The position numbers were made by a program, and so were the translations under genes. A DNA stretch of 64,000 bases from Stenotrophomonas koreensis (GTDB lineage Bacteria; Pseudomonadota; Gammaproteobacteria; Xanthomonadales; Xanthomonadaceae). The stretch is from positions 1-64,000 of the forward strand of contig NZ_LDJH01000018.1 of NCBI RefSeq assembly GCF_001431525.1, given 5' to 3'. The notes under the pieces are model-generated. The model was not told the origin of the DNA. It made no database searches and worked only from the letters and a program-made list of their open reading frames with translations. Every line of letters begins with the position of its first letter. Position 1 is the first letter of the stretch. Of this stretch, positions 9,447 through 18,078 are shown piece after piece.

Positions 9447-12038
9447 GTGACGTTGTGCAAACACCTGGCCCGCGTGGCCGCACCGGCCGCGCTGGCCCTG
9501 GCCCTGCTGGCCACACCGGCGCTGGCCCAGCCCCGTCCGAGCGTGGTCGACCCGGTCGGCTACTACTTCCCGCAAGGGGCGAGGCTGGATCCGGCCATTC
9601 CCAGCCCGCAGCAGTTCCTGGGCTATCCGGTCGGCAGCCGCTACACCCGGCATGACCGCCTGGTGGCCTACTTCGAGCAACTGGCAAAGGTGTCTGACCG
9701 GGTGCAGCTCGAGCACATCGGCCAGAGCTATGAAGGCCGCCCGCTGCTGCTGGTGACCATTTCCTCGCCCGCCAACCTGGCCCGGCGGGAGAGCATCAAG
9801 GCCCAGCGCCAGCAGCTGGTGGACCCGGCCGCGCCGATCCCGGCCGATGCCCCGGCCGTGGCCTGGCTGGCCTACAGCGTGCACGGCAACGAGACCTCCG
9901 GTGGCGAAGCGGCGCTGCTGACGGCCTATTACCTGGCCGCCAGCCAGGACGCCCAGACGCAGCATTGGCTGGACAACGCGGTGGTGGTGATCGACCCGGC
10001 ACAGAACCCGGACGGCCGCGACCGCGCGGCCAACTGGCACAACGCCTGGGGGTCAAGCCCGGCTTCCAGCGACCCGGCTGACCGCGAGCATGTGGAGCCG
10101 TTCCCGGGCGGGCGCTTCAACCACTACCTGACCGATCTCAACCGCGACTGGCTGGCCATTGGCCAGGAAGACACCCGGCCGAAGATCAATCACTTCCACC
10201 AGTGGTATCCCAACGTCCAGATCGATTTCCACGAGATGGGCAAGGACTCGACCTACTACTTCGAGCCGTCCCCGGAAAGCATGGAGTCGCCGCTGCTGCC
10301 CAAGAGCAGCTTCCAGGCCAACCACTGGCTGGCCCGCTTCCATGCCCAGGCACTGGATGCGCTTGGCTCGCTGTATTACACCGGCGAAACCTTCGACAAC
10401 TTCTCGCCGATCTTCGGCTCCACCTACCCGGATTTCCACGGCGCGGTGGGGGTGACCGTGGAACAAGCTTCCTCGCGCGGCCTGGTGCAGGAATCGGTCA
10501 ACGGGCCGCTGCATTTTGATTTCACCGTGCGCAACCAGCTGGCCATTGGCCTGGCCAGCGTGCGCGGCGCCGTGGAAGACAAGGATCGCCTGTTCGCGCT
10601 GCAGAAGGATTTCTACAAAAGTGCCCTGAAGCAGGCGGCCGATTACGGAGTGCGTGACTGGGTATTCGGTGATGCCAGTGATCCGGCGCTGAGTCGCCGC
10701 TTGCTCGATCGCCTGCTGGCTCACCGCATCGAAGTGCGCGAGCTTTCGCGCGAAGTGACCATCGATGGCAAGCGCTACCAGCCGGGCAGCGCCTGGGTGG
10801 TGCCGGCGCGGCAGCCGCAGTTCCGTTTGGCCCATGCGATCTTTGAGTTCACCCCGCCGGTGGAAGGTGATGTGTTCTACAACGGTACGTCCTACGCGGT
10901 GGCGCCGGCCTATGGCCTGCAGTACGCGGCCAGCCGCTCGGCCTTGCCCGCCGGTGCGGCGGTGACCGCGGTGCCGGCCGCACAGGGCGGTGTCGTGGGT
11001 GGTGCGGCGGGCTATGCCTACAGCGTGGACCTGCGTGACTTCGGTGCCTACCGTGTGGTCGGCGACCTGCACCGTGCCGGTGTGCGCCTGCGTGCGGCCT
11101 TTGCCCCGTTCCAGACCGGCGGTGATATCGAGCATGGCCACGGGACGGTGGTGGTGCCGGTGGCTGGGCAGGCCCTGGATGCTGCCGCGCTGCATGCGCG
11201 CATTGACGAGTTCGGCCGCCAGCACGGCGTGCGCATCCACTCCCTGGCCACCGGGCGCAGCAGCGCCGGTGTGGACCTGGGCAGTGACAACGTACGTGCG
11301 CTGCGTGCACCGGCCATCGCCCTGGTGATGGGCGAAGGGGTGAGCGCGCCGGAAATCGGCTCGGCCTGGTTTGCCTTTGACCAACACCTAGGCCTGCCCA
11401 GCAGCAAGCTCGAGCCGGCCCAGCTCGGCCGTGTCGACCTGTCGCGCTACACCTCCATCGTGCTGGCCGGGGGCAACTATGCCGCTGTGCCGGAAGCCGC
11501 GGTCAAGGCACTGAAGGACTGGGTGGCGGCCGGTGGCTCGCTGGTCACCTGGGGCAGCGGCGCGCGCTGGGCGGTGGAGCAGGGCCTGGCCACCGCGGCG
11601 ATCAAGCCTGGCGACAAGCCGGCGGTCGAGCGGTTGGATTTCGGCAGCCAGCGCGATGTGTTCGCGCTGCGCCGGGTCAGCGGCAACATCCTCAGTGCCG
11701 ATATCGACCTGAGCCACCCGCTGGCCTTCGGCCTGCAGCAGCGCGCCATCCATGTGAACAAGGAAACCGGGCTGGTGTTCGAGGCCAATCCCAATGCCTA
11801 CCTCAACGTGGTGCGCATCGACGACAAGCCGAAGGTCAATGGCTACCTGAGTGCGCCCAATCTGGCCCGGGTGGCTGGCTCCACCTTCGCCCAGGTGGTG
11901 CCGGTGGGGCAGGGCAACGTGGTGGTGTTCGCCGATGACCCGGTGCACCGCAAGTACTGGCACGGTACCGAGCGTCTGCTGCTCAATGCCGTACTGTTCG
12001 GCAACCACCTCAACCCGATCCGCCAGCGCGGGGAGTAG
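9447..12038 (+). CDS. Secreted M14-family zinc metallocarboxypeptidase with a C-terminal amidotransferase-like region
   Basis: The 863-residue protein has a signal peptide ending near TPALA/QP (about residue 27). The peptidase domain (about 50-370) carries zinc ligands His146 and Glu149 in HGNETSGGE and His262 in DFHEMGK, plus a likely catalytic Glu339 in GVTVEQASS. After a beta-rich middle part, residues about 610-860 resemble the class-I glutamine-amidotransferase-like fold found at the C-terminus of several M14 proteins (ALVMGEGVSA; TSIVLAGGNYAAV). The start is a GTG at 9447 with AAGGGGG about six bases upstream. It follows the TonB receptor by 72 bases and is probably co-transcribed, pairing peptide trimming with uptake. 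It ends about 40 bases before a strong hairpin. Confidence 0.9.
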   Translation: MTLCKHLARVAAPAALALALLATPALAQPRPSVVDPVGYYFPQGARLDPAIPSPQQFLGYPVGSRYTRHDRLVAYFEQLAKVSDRVQLEHIGQSYEGRPLLLVTISSPANLARRESIKAQRQQLVDPAAPIPADAPAVAWLAYSVHGNETSGGEAALLTAYYLAASQDAQTQHWLDNAVVVIDPAQNPDGRDRAANWHNAWGSSPASSDPADREHVEPFPGGRFNHYLTDLNRDWLAIGQEDTRPKINHFHQWYPNVQIDFHEMGKDSTYYFEPSPESMESPLLPKSSFQANHWLARFHAQALDALGSLYYTGETFDNFSPIFGSTYPDFHGAVGVTVEQASSRGLVQESVNGPLHFDFTVRNQLAIGLASVRGAVEDKDRLFALQKDFYKSALKQAADYGVRDWVFGDASDPALSRRLLDRLLAHRIEVRELSREVTIDGKRYQPGSAWVVPARQPQFRLAHAIFEFTPPVEGDVFYNGTSYAVAPAYGLQYAASRSALPAGAAVTAVPAAQGGVVGGAAGYAYSVDLRDFGAYRVVGDLHRAGVRLRAAFAPFQTGGDIEHGHGTVVVPVAGQALDAAALHARIDEFGRQHGVRIHSLATGRSSAGVDLGSDNVRALRAPAIALVMGEGVSAPEIGSAWFAFDQHLGLPSSKLEPAQLGRVDLSRYTSIVLAGGNYAAVPEAAVKALKDWVAAGGSLVTWGSGARWAVEQGLATAAIKPGDKPAVERLDFGSQRDVFALRRVSGNILSADIDLSHPLAFGLQQRAIHVNKETGLVFEANPNAYLNVVRIDDKPKVNGYLSAPNLARVAGSTFAQVVPVGQGNVVVFADDPVHRKYWHGTERLLLNAVLFGNHLNPIRQRGE

Positions 12039-12078
12039 GGCCGGCGTTGCAGCGGCCCCGGCCGCGACCAGGAACCGC

Positions 12079-12103
12079 AAAGGCCGGGCATTGCCCGGCC
12101 TTT
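12079..12103. terminator. Hairpin terminator after the M14 peptidase gene
   Basis: AAAGGCCGGGC (12079-12089) and GCCCGGCCTTT (12093-12103) pair perfectly over 11 bases with an ATT loop. It is followed by GTCGGTTTTC. The same 29 bases recur at 13249-13277. Confidence 0.85.
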
Positions 12104-12186
12104 GTCGGTTTTCGTGGTGCCGCCACTTGTTCTGGCCCATGGCCGCGGCCGTGGCCGAGCATGGACGCCGGGCAGGAAACCGGCTG

Positions 12187-13068
12187 ATGTGCATGAAGCA
12201 AGGAATGCGATTGTGGATCCTCGCGGGGGCGGTGTTGTTGCTGCCACTGCTGGCCTGTGGCGAGCGCAAGGCGCAGGCACAGACGTCGGTGTCGATCACC
12301 CAGACCAATGAGCCGGGCTGCACCCGGCAGCGCAGCCTCGGCCCGCAGGACCCTTTCCAGAACCCGCCGCCGCTCAAGCAGGCCTGCGTCGGGCCTTATC
12401 TGCTGGAGATCCCACAGCACCTGTTTTACCGCCAGATGGGCACCGAGTTTGATGGTAGTTTCGGCCTGGTGCTGCAGTATCCGGGCCTGCAGCCGTTCGC
12501 GCCGGGCGAGCGGATGAACCTCAAGCTGGACGTGTCCATGCGCACGGTGGCCTTTGATTACCGCTATATCGACCGCATCGAGCTGCACCAGGCCATGCGC
12601 AATGCCTATATCCCGATCTGGGGCGACCCAGAAGATCCTTCAAGAACGCTGGAGGGGCGCATCGTCGGCGAGTCGGTATACGGTCTGCTGCCTTACTACG
12701 CCGACCTGCCGCGTATCCGTGCCTACAAAGCCCGCCAGGGCATGCGCGCCGATGCTCCGGTGATGAAGGCGGACTGGCACCAGGATTGGTTCATTACCCG
12801 CGATGCGGCCGGCGAGGTGGACCGGTTGATCCGCTGCACCTCGCGTGAGGTCGGCGGCACCGGGGTGGTGTTCCGTGATGGGCTGATGTATCGGGATCGC
12901 GGCACCCCGTATTCCGAATGCACGCATCAATTCATGCTGCCCGAGCACAGCACGCTGGTGCGCATCACCTACGTAAGGCTCGGACTGAAGGACTGGCAGC
13001 AGATCGAGGACAAGGCGCGCGCCCTGTTCTTTGACCACTTGGTATCACCCGTGCAACGCCCGTCGTGA
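12187..13068 (+). CDS. Predicted outer-membrane or periplasmic lipoprotein of unknown function
   Basis: A 293-residue protein from the ATG at 12187 (291 from the ATG at 12193, 287 from 12205). The N-terminus is a lipoprotein signal: charged start, hydrophobic core, lipobox LLAC with the acylated Cys24. The mature part has four cysteines (in EPGCTRQ, KQACVGP, LIRCTSRE and YSECTHQF), enough for two disulfides. I do not recognise a family. Motifs worth searching are MGTEFDGSFGLVLQYPGLQPF and YVRLGLKDWQQIEDKARALFF. A single-gene unit, it sits between two identical 29-base hairpins. Lipoproteins of this shape in xanthomonads can be immunity proteins for secreted effectors, but no effector gene is adjacent. 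Confidence 0.8.
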   Translation: MCMKQGMRLWILAGAVLLLPLLACGERKAQAQTSVSITQTNEPGCTRQRSLGPQDPFQNPPPLKQACVGPYLLEIPQHLFYRQMGTEFDGSFGLVLQYPGLQPFAPGERMNLKLDVSMRTVAFDYRYIDRIELHQAMRNAYIPIWGDPEDPSRTLEGRIVGESVYGLLPYYADLPRIRAYKARQGMRADAPVMKADWHQDWFITRDAAGEVDRLIRCTSREVGGTGVVFRDGLMYRDRGTPYSECTHQFMLPEHSTLVRITYVRLGLKDWQQIEDKARALFFDHLVSPVQRPS

Positions 13069-13249
13069 CCCGCGGATGGCCTGGATCACCGGCAACTGGC
13101 AGCAAGATGTTGATGGTCTGGTGCGACCGTGCCTGCAGGCAGGTTCTGGGCGTTGGCAACAGAAAAGGTGGCGCACGTGACCCCGGCTGAACCCGCAGGA
13201 CGGGGCATGGCATTGGCGTGAGCCCGTCTTGCCGCAGGCTGGCAACGAC

Positions 13250-13274
13250 AAAGGCCGGGCATTGCCCGGCCTTT
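13250..13274. terminator. Hairpin terminator between the lipoprotein gene and rhlE
   Basis: An identical copy of the 12079-12103 hairpin: an 11-bp stem with an ATT loop. It lies between two convergent genes and its A/T-flanked stem can serve both. The rest of the 13069-13311 gap shows nothing I can name. Confidence 0.85.
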
Positions 13275-13311
13275 GTCTGTTCAGCAGCGTGACGCGTTGG
13301 CGCGGCAGCTG

Positions 13312-14778
13312 TCAGCCGGCGGTGCGCGGACCGCGGTTGCCGCCATTGCCGCTGCTGCGGCCACGCGGGGCGCTGGTGCGCTGGCCGCTGCGCGCGGCCC
13401 CCTCACGGCGTTCGCCGCGCGGGCTGCCCGGCTGGCCGGCATGGGCGGAGGCGCCACCGGCACTGCGGCGCTGGCCCGGCTGGGCATCGCCACGGCCGCG
13501 GCCGCTGCCTTCATGCCCGCGGCCACGGCCGCCGGCCGGGCGTGGGGCATTGCCGCCGTTGCCGCGGCGCGGTGGACGTTCGCCACCGGCCACTTCGGCC
13601 TTGCCCGGTGCGCTGTTGCCCCAGCGGATCGGGGTCTGCGGCACGAAGCCCGGCACATCGCTGATGTCCATGTCCTTGCCCAGCAGGCGCACGATCTGGC
13701 GCAGGTACTTGGCATCTTCCTGGGCAACCAGCGAGATTGCCTCGCCGGTGGCGCCGTTGCGGCCGGTACGGCCGATACGGTGCACATAGTCCTCGGCCAC
13801 CATCGGCAGGTCGTAGTTGATGACCTTGGGCAGCTCGTTGATGTCGATGCCACGGGCAGCGATATCGGTGGCCACCAGCACCGTCACGCGGCCGGCCTTG
13901 AAGTCACCCAGGGCACGCAGGCGCTGACCCTGGCTCTTGTTGCCGTGGATCGCGGCCGTCTTGATGCCGCTTTTTTCCAGGAACAGGGCCAGTTTGTCGC
14001 TGCCGTGCTTGGTCTTGGCAAACACCAGGGTCTGCACGCGCGAATCCTCGGCCAGCAGATGCAGCAGCAGGTCGCGCTTGCGCGCGGTGTCCACCGGGTG
14101 CACGCGGTGGGTGATGGTCTCGGCCACCGTGTTCTTCGGGGTCACCTGGATCTGCACGGGGTTGCGCATGAACTCCAGCGCCAGTTCCTTGATCGGCTCG
14201 GCGAAGGTGGCCGAGAACAGCAGGGTCTGGCGGTTCTGGCGCGGCAGCTTGGCCAGGATGCGCTTGATCGAAGGCAGAAAGCCCATGTCGAGCATGCGGT
14301 CGGCCTCGTCCAGCACCAGGATCTCGATCCCGGACAGGTCGATCGAGCGGCGCTCCAGGTGGTCGATCAGGCGGCCCGGGCAGGCCACCAGCAGGTCCAC
14401 GCCACGGCGCAGCACGTCCAGCTGGTTGCCCATGCCGACACCGCCGTAGATCACCGCGCTGGGGATGCGCAGGTACTTGGAGTAGCTGCGCAGGCTGTCA
14501 TGCACCTGGGTGGCCAGCTCGCGGGTCGGGGCCAGTACCAGCACGCGCGGCTTGCGCGGACCGTTGCCCACGACCTGCGGCGAGGTACCCAGGTGCTGCA
14601 GCAACGGCAGGCCGAAGGCGGCGGTCTTGCCAGTGCCGGTCTGGGCGCCGGCGAGCAGGTCGCGGCCTTCCAGCGCCAGCGGGATGGCCTGCTCCTGGAT
14701 CGGAGTCGGGGTGTCGTAGCCCTGCTCGGCCAGCGCACGCAGCAGGAAGGGCGCAAGGCCCAGCGATTCAAAGGACAT
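13312..14778 (-). CDS. rhlE: DEAD-box ATP-dependent RNA helicase, RhlE-like
   Basis: Unwinds short RNA duplexes; RhlE proteins act in ribosome maturation and RNA turnover. The 488-residue protein starts MSFESLGLAP. It shows the Q motif (TPTPIQEQAIP), Walker A GAQTGTGKT (44-52), PTRELA, DEAD (157-160), SAT (189-191), and HRIGRTGR in the helicase C domain. After about residue 385 the tail is low-complexity and rich in Gly, Arg, Ala and Pro, as expected for an RNA-binding extension. The frame stays open 62 codons upstream of ATG 14778, but that extension is compositionally odd and precedes the family start. It converges on the lipoprotein gene. Confidence 0.92.
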   Translation of the reverse strand: MSFESLGLAPFLLRALAEQGYDTPTPIQEQAIPLALEGRDLLAGAQTGTGKTAAFGLPLLQHLGTSPQVVGNGPRKPRVLVLAPTRELATQVHDSLRSYSKYLRIPSAVIYGGVGMGNQLDVLRRGVDLLVACPGRLIDHLERRSIDLSGIEILVLDEADRMLDMGFLPSIKRILAKLPRQNRQTLLFSATFAEPIKELALEFMRNPVQIQVTPKNTVAETITHRVHPVDTARKRDLLLHLLAEDSRVQTLVFAKTKHGSDKLALFLEKSGIKTAAIHGNKSQGQRLRALGDFKAGRVTVLVATDIAARGIDINELPKVINYDLPMVAEDYVHRIGRTGRNGATGEAISLVAQEDAKYLRQIVRLLGKDMDISDVPGFVPQTPIRWGNSAPGKAEVAGGERPPRRGNGGNAPRPAGGRGRGHEGSGRGRGDAQPGQRRSAGGASAHAGQPGSPRGERREGAARSGQRTSAPRGRSSGNGGNRGPRTAG

Positions 14779-15119
14779 GGGAGTTCCAATAGGGGTAACG
14801 CTGGCGCCGGATGGCGCAGCGTGTGGGCCGTATGGCCGCGGCCGTGGCAGCGTTCCCGTGAACCGCGCTGCGGGCTGGTGAAGGCAGCCGGCGCGGACGC
14901 GCAGCGGCTGGGTTGCGGACGAACAGCGTCGGAGTGGGGGCGGGCGCTGGAGCTTGGGCTCCACGGCGCCGGCGGTCCCGGCAGGGAAACGGACGGCCGT
15001 TGCAAACCGGGCAAGTGTACCGGAAGTTGTCCCCTTTCACGACTGCTGCGCTGCAGAGGGCGATTTGCCGTTCATCTGGTTACACTTGAAACCTATTGAT
15101 CGATCAGGCCGGAGGGGCG
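14779..15119. other. 341-base divergent intergenic region between rhlE and fahA
   Basis: No gene is supportable. The rhlE-proximal part is GC-rich and may be a long 5' untranslated region. Near fahA there is a TACACT (15081-15086), a plausible -10 box, and a perfect palindrome TGATCGATCA (15097-15106) just before the fahA ribosome-binding site. Confidence 0.5.
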
Positions 15120-16109
15120 ATGAAACTGGGTTCGTTGAAGCAGGGTGGGCGCGATGGCAGCCTGATTGTGGTCAGCCGTGACCTGAGCCGTGCGGTGTCG
15201 GCCGCTGGCATTGCCGCGACCCTGCAGCAGGCGCTGGACAACTGGGCTACCGCCGCCCCGCAGCTGCAGGCGTTGTACGAGCGGCTGCAGGCCGGCAGCG
15301 CCGAGGGTGCGTTCGACCTGGACATGACCGCGCTGGCGGCGCCGCTGCCGCGTGCCTACGAGTTCGTCGATGGCAGCGCCTACCTGCCGCACGTTGAACG
15401 TGTGCGCCGCGCCCGTGGGGCCGAGGTGCCGGCCAGCTTCTACACCGATCCGCTGATGTACCAGGCCACCAGCGCCGGTTTCTACGGCCCGCGCGACCCG
15501 GTACAGGTGCCCAGTGCCGAGTACGGCATCGACCTGGAAGCAGAAATCGTGGTGATCACCGATGACGTGCCGATGGCCGTGAGCGCCGAACAGGCCGCTG
15601 CGCATATCCAGCTCATTGGCCTGGTCAATGACGTGTCCCTGCGCAACCTGATTCCCGGCGAGCTGGCCAAGGGCTTTGGTTTTCTGCAGTCCAAGCCGCG
15701 TTCGGCGCTGAGCCCGGTGTTTGTCACTCCCGACGAGCTTGGTGATGCCTGGCGTGACTGCAAGCTGCACCTGCCGTTGCTGACCCACATCAATGGCAAG
15801 TGGTTCGGCGCGCCCGAGGCCGGGGTGGACATGCAGTTCAACTTCGCCCAGCTGGTGGCGCATGCGGCCAGGACCCGTCCACTGACGGCCGGCACCATTG
15901 TCGGCTCGGGCACCATTGCCAATGAGGACACCGGCAAGGGCGCCTCCTGCTTTGCCGAGCAGCGCGTGGTGGAAACCCTGCGCGATGGCCAGCCCAGCAC
16001 GCCGTTCATGAACTTTGGCGATGTGGTGCGGATTGAAATGCTCGATGCGCAGGGCAACAGCCTGTTCGGTGCGATCGAGCAGCAGATCACCCAGGTGCCG
16101 TCGGCATGA
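15120..16109 (+). CDS. fahA: Fumarylacetoacetate hydrolase family protein, probably fumarylacetoacetase
   Basis: Hydrolyses 4-fumarylacetoacetate to fumarate and acetoacetate, the last step of tyrosine/homogentisate breakdown. The 329-residue protein has the FAH fold signature: DLEAEIVVITDDVP (metal-binding acidic residues), GLVNDVSLRN, KGFGFLQSKPRSALSPVFV, and GTIVGSGTIAN near the end. The ATG at 15120 has GGAGGGG about four bases upstream; an ATG-like start eight codons earlier overlaps that site. The next gene, maiA, overlaps it by ATGA, which supports this pathway over other FAH-fold reactions such as hydratases or decarboxylases. Confidence 0.9.
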   Translation: MKLGSLKQGGRDGSLIVVSRDLSRAVSAAGIAATLQQALDNWATAAPQLQALYERLQAGSAEGAFDLDMTALAAPLPRAYEFVDGSAYLPHVERVRRARGAEVPASFYTDPLMYQATSAGFYGPRDPVQVPSAEYGIDLEAEIVVITDDVPMAVSAEQAAAHIQLIGLVNDVSLRNLIPGELAKGFGFLQSKPRSALSPVFVTPDELGDAWRDCKLHLPLLTHINGKWFGAPEAGVDMQFNFAQLVAHAARTRPLTAGTIVGSGTIANEDTGKGASCFAEQRVVETLRDGQPSTPFMNFGDVVRIEMLDAQGNSLFGAIEQQITQVPSA

Positions 16110-16774
16110 CCGCCCCGGCGCTGGTGCTGCATGGTTACTGGCGGTCCAGCGCCGCCTACCGGGTGCGTATCGGCCTGGGCCTGAAGGGCCTGGTCTGGCA
16201 GGACCGGCCCGTGCACCTGGTGCGCGATGGTGGTGAACAGCATGGTGCTGCGCATGTGGCGCTCAATCCGCAGCAGCTGGTACCGGTGCTCGAGCACGCT
16301 GGCCGGGTGCTGACCCAGTCATTGGCGATCCTGGAGTATCTGGACGAGGCCTTTCCCGGTACCCCGGCGCTGTTGCCGGCCGACCCGGCAGGCCGGGCGC
16401 AGGTGCGCGCGCTGGCCCAGCTGATTGCCTGTGACGTGCATCCGCTGAACAACCTGCGGGTGATGCAGTACCTCGGCCGTGAGCTGGCCGCAGATGAGGC
16501 CGCGCGTGCCCGCTGGACCGCGCACTGGATGGAGGAAGGCTTTGCGGCGATGGAAACCCTGCTGGCACAGCGCTCGCCGCCGGGGGACTTCTGTCATGGC
16601 GACCGCCCCGGGCAGGCTGATTGCTGCCTGGTGCCGCAGCTCTACAACGCCCGCCGTTTCGGGGTGGACCTGGGCCGCTACCCGCGCCTGCTGCAGATCG
16701 AACAGGCCTGCCTGGCGCTGCCGGCCTTTGCCGCGGCCGCGCCCGAGGCCCAGCCCGACGCGGTAGCGGTGTGA
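16106..16774 (+). CDS. maiA: Maleylacetoacetate isomerase (zeta-class glutathione transferase)
   Basis: Uses glutathione to isomerise 4-maleylacetoacetate to 4-fumarylacetoacetate, the substrate of the preceding fahA product. The 222-residue cytosolic protein shows the zeta-class signature SSAAYRVRIGLGLKGL (equivalent to the usual SSCSxRVRIAL, with Ala for the active-site Cys), LNPQQLVPVLE, LTQSLAILEYLDE, and the CDVHPLNNLRV segment typical of zeta GSTs. The ATG overlaps the fahA stop (ATGA at 16106-16109), so translation is probably coupled. Replacement of the usual Cys by Ala is worth noting; the adjacent serines remain and can activate glutathione. Confidence 0.92.
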   Translation: MTAPALVLHGYWRSSAAYRVRIGLGLKGLVWQDRPVHLVRDGGEQHGAAHVALNPQQLVPVLEHAGRVLTQSLAILEYLDEAFPGTPALLPADPAGRAQVRALAQLIACDVHPLNNLRVMQYLGRELAADEAARARWTAHWMEEGFAAMETLLAQRSPPGDFCHGDRPGQADCCLVPQLYNARRFGVDLGRYPRLLQIEQACLALPAFAAAAPEAQPDAVAV

Positions 16775-16785
16775 TGTGACAGTCA

Positions 16786-16816
16786 GGCCCGGCCCCGCGT
16801 AAGCGAGGGCCGGGCC
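16786..16816. terminator. Strong hairpin between convergent maiA and pilU
   Basis: GGCCCGGCCC (16786-16795) pairs with GGGCCGGGCC (16807-16816) over 10 bp with an 11-base loop. There is no T-run, so intrinsic termination is likely weak on both strands. Confidence 0.5.
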
Positions 16817-16841
16817 AGGACAGATCGCGCTGGCGGCTCGC

Positions 16842-17981
16842 TCAGAACCCGCTGCCGAACTTGATGCCGCCGGCACCGGCGGGGGCGTCATAGTCGGCAT
16901 ACGGGTCATGTTCGGCATCGGCGCCCTCGGACAGGCGGAACTTCAGCGCCAGGCCGTCGCGCGAATCGGCGGCATTCAGGGCGGCCTCCAGTTCGATCAG
17001 GCCCTCCTTGACCATCCGGAACAGGCATTGGTCGAAGGTCTCCATGCCCTGTTCCAGCGAGGTTTCCATCGCGGCCTTGACCTCGTGGACCTCGCCCCGG
17101 CGCAGCAGGTCACGGATCAGCGGGGTGTTGAGCAGCACCTCGGTGGCCGGCCGGCGACGACCGTCCACGCCCTTGATCAGACGCAGGCTGATCACCCCGC
17201 GCAGGTTCAAGGCCAGGTTCATCAGCACGTTCTTGTGCGCGCTTTCCGGGAAGAAGTTCAGGATGCGCTCGATCGCCTGGTCAGCGTTGTTGGAGTGCAG
17301 CGTCGCCAGGCACAGGTGGCCGGTTTCGGCAAATGCAATGGCTGCCTCCATCGTGGTCGCATCCAGGATCTCGCCGATCAGGATCACGTCCGGGGCCTCA
17401 CGCATCGCGTTTTTCAGTGCGTTGTGGAAGGCATGGGTGTCCAGCCCGACCTCGCGCTGGTTGACGATGGACTGCTTGTGCTTGTGCAGGAACTCGATCG
17501 GGTCCTCGATGGTGAGGATGTGCCCGGTCGAGGTGGAATTGCGGTGGTCGATCATCGAGGCCAGCGCGGTCGACTTGCCCGAGCCGGTCGAACCGACCAC
17601 CAGCACCAGCCCGCGCGGGGACATGATCACGTCCTTCAGCACCGGTGGCAGGTTGAGCTCTTCGATCGTCGGGATCTGGCTCTTGATCGCACGGATCACC
17701 ATGCCCACTTCGCCACGCTGCTTGAACACGTTGACGCGGAAGCGCCCGGCCTCGGCCACCGAGATGGCCATGTTGAATTCCAGGTCGCGCTCGAACTGCG
17801 GCACCTGGCCTTCGTCCATCAGCGAGTAGGCGATTTTCTTGACCATGCCCGGCGGCAGCCCGGTGCTGCCGAGCGGGTAAAGCTTGCCTTCGATCTTGAT
17901 GTACACCGGCGCGCCGGTGGTCAAGAACATGTCCGAGGCGTTTTTTTCGGTCATCAGCTTCAGGAAGTAGCCGATATCCAT
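16842..17981 (-). CDS. pilU: Type IV pilus twitching-motility ATPase PilU
   Basis: A PilT-like hexameric retraction ATPase at the cytoplasmic base of the type IV pilus. The 379-residue protein starts MDIGYFLKLM. Walker A is GSTGSGKST (130-138), the Asp box TIEDPIEF follows, Walker B is DVILIGE (198-204), and the His box is LCLATLHSNNADQ (about 223-235). The segment after Walker B reads GEILDATTMEAAI rather than the PilT-type GEIRDxET, which points to PilU. The acidic C-terminal tail (about 355-375) is also PilU-like. PilT, its usual neighbour, is not in the window. The upstream divergent gene is DUF4398, 97 bases away. Confidence 0.93.
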   Translation of the reverse strand: MDIGYFLKLMTEKNASDMFLTTGAPVYIKIEGKLYPLGSTGLPPGMVKKIAYSLMDEGQVPQFERDLEFNMAISVAEAGRFRVNVFKQRGEVGMVIRAIKSQIPTIEELNLPPVLKDVIMSPRGLVLVVGSTGSGKSTALASMIDHRNSTSTGHILTIEDPIEFLHKHKQSIVNQREVGLDTHAFHNALKNAMREAPDVILIGEILDATTMEAAIAFAETGHLCLATLHSNNADQAIERILNFFPESAHKNVLMNLALNLRGVISLRLIKGVDGRRRPATEVLLNTPLIRDLLRRGEVHEVKAAMETSLEQGMETFDQCLFRMVKEGLIELEAALNAADSRDGLALKFRLSEGADAEHDPYADYDAPAGAGGIKFGSGF

Positions 17982-18078
17982 GCGCAATGGTTCCCCAATG
18001 AACTGCCTGTTGCCGTTGCATGCACGGGCAAGGCTTGACGACAATGGCCACGACTGGACTTCAGCCACGGCTCCCCTA

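Noticed and set aside
6705..10040. A 1111-codon open frame on the minus strand opposite the TonB receptor
   Set aside because: It is antisense to two well-supported genes, has low-complexity Gly/His/Arg-rich composition, no family motifs and no plausible start. High GC at third positions explains such frames.
13273..15099. A 608-codon plus-strand frame opposite rhlE
   Set aside because: Antisense shadow of the helicase; no ribosome-binding site or domain.
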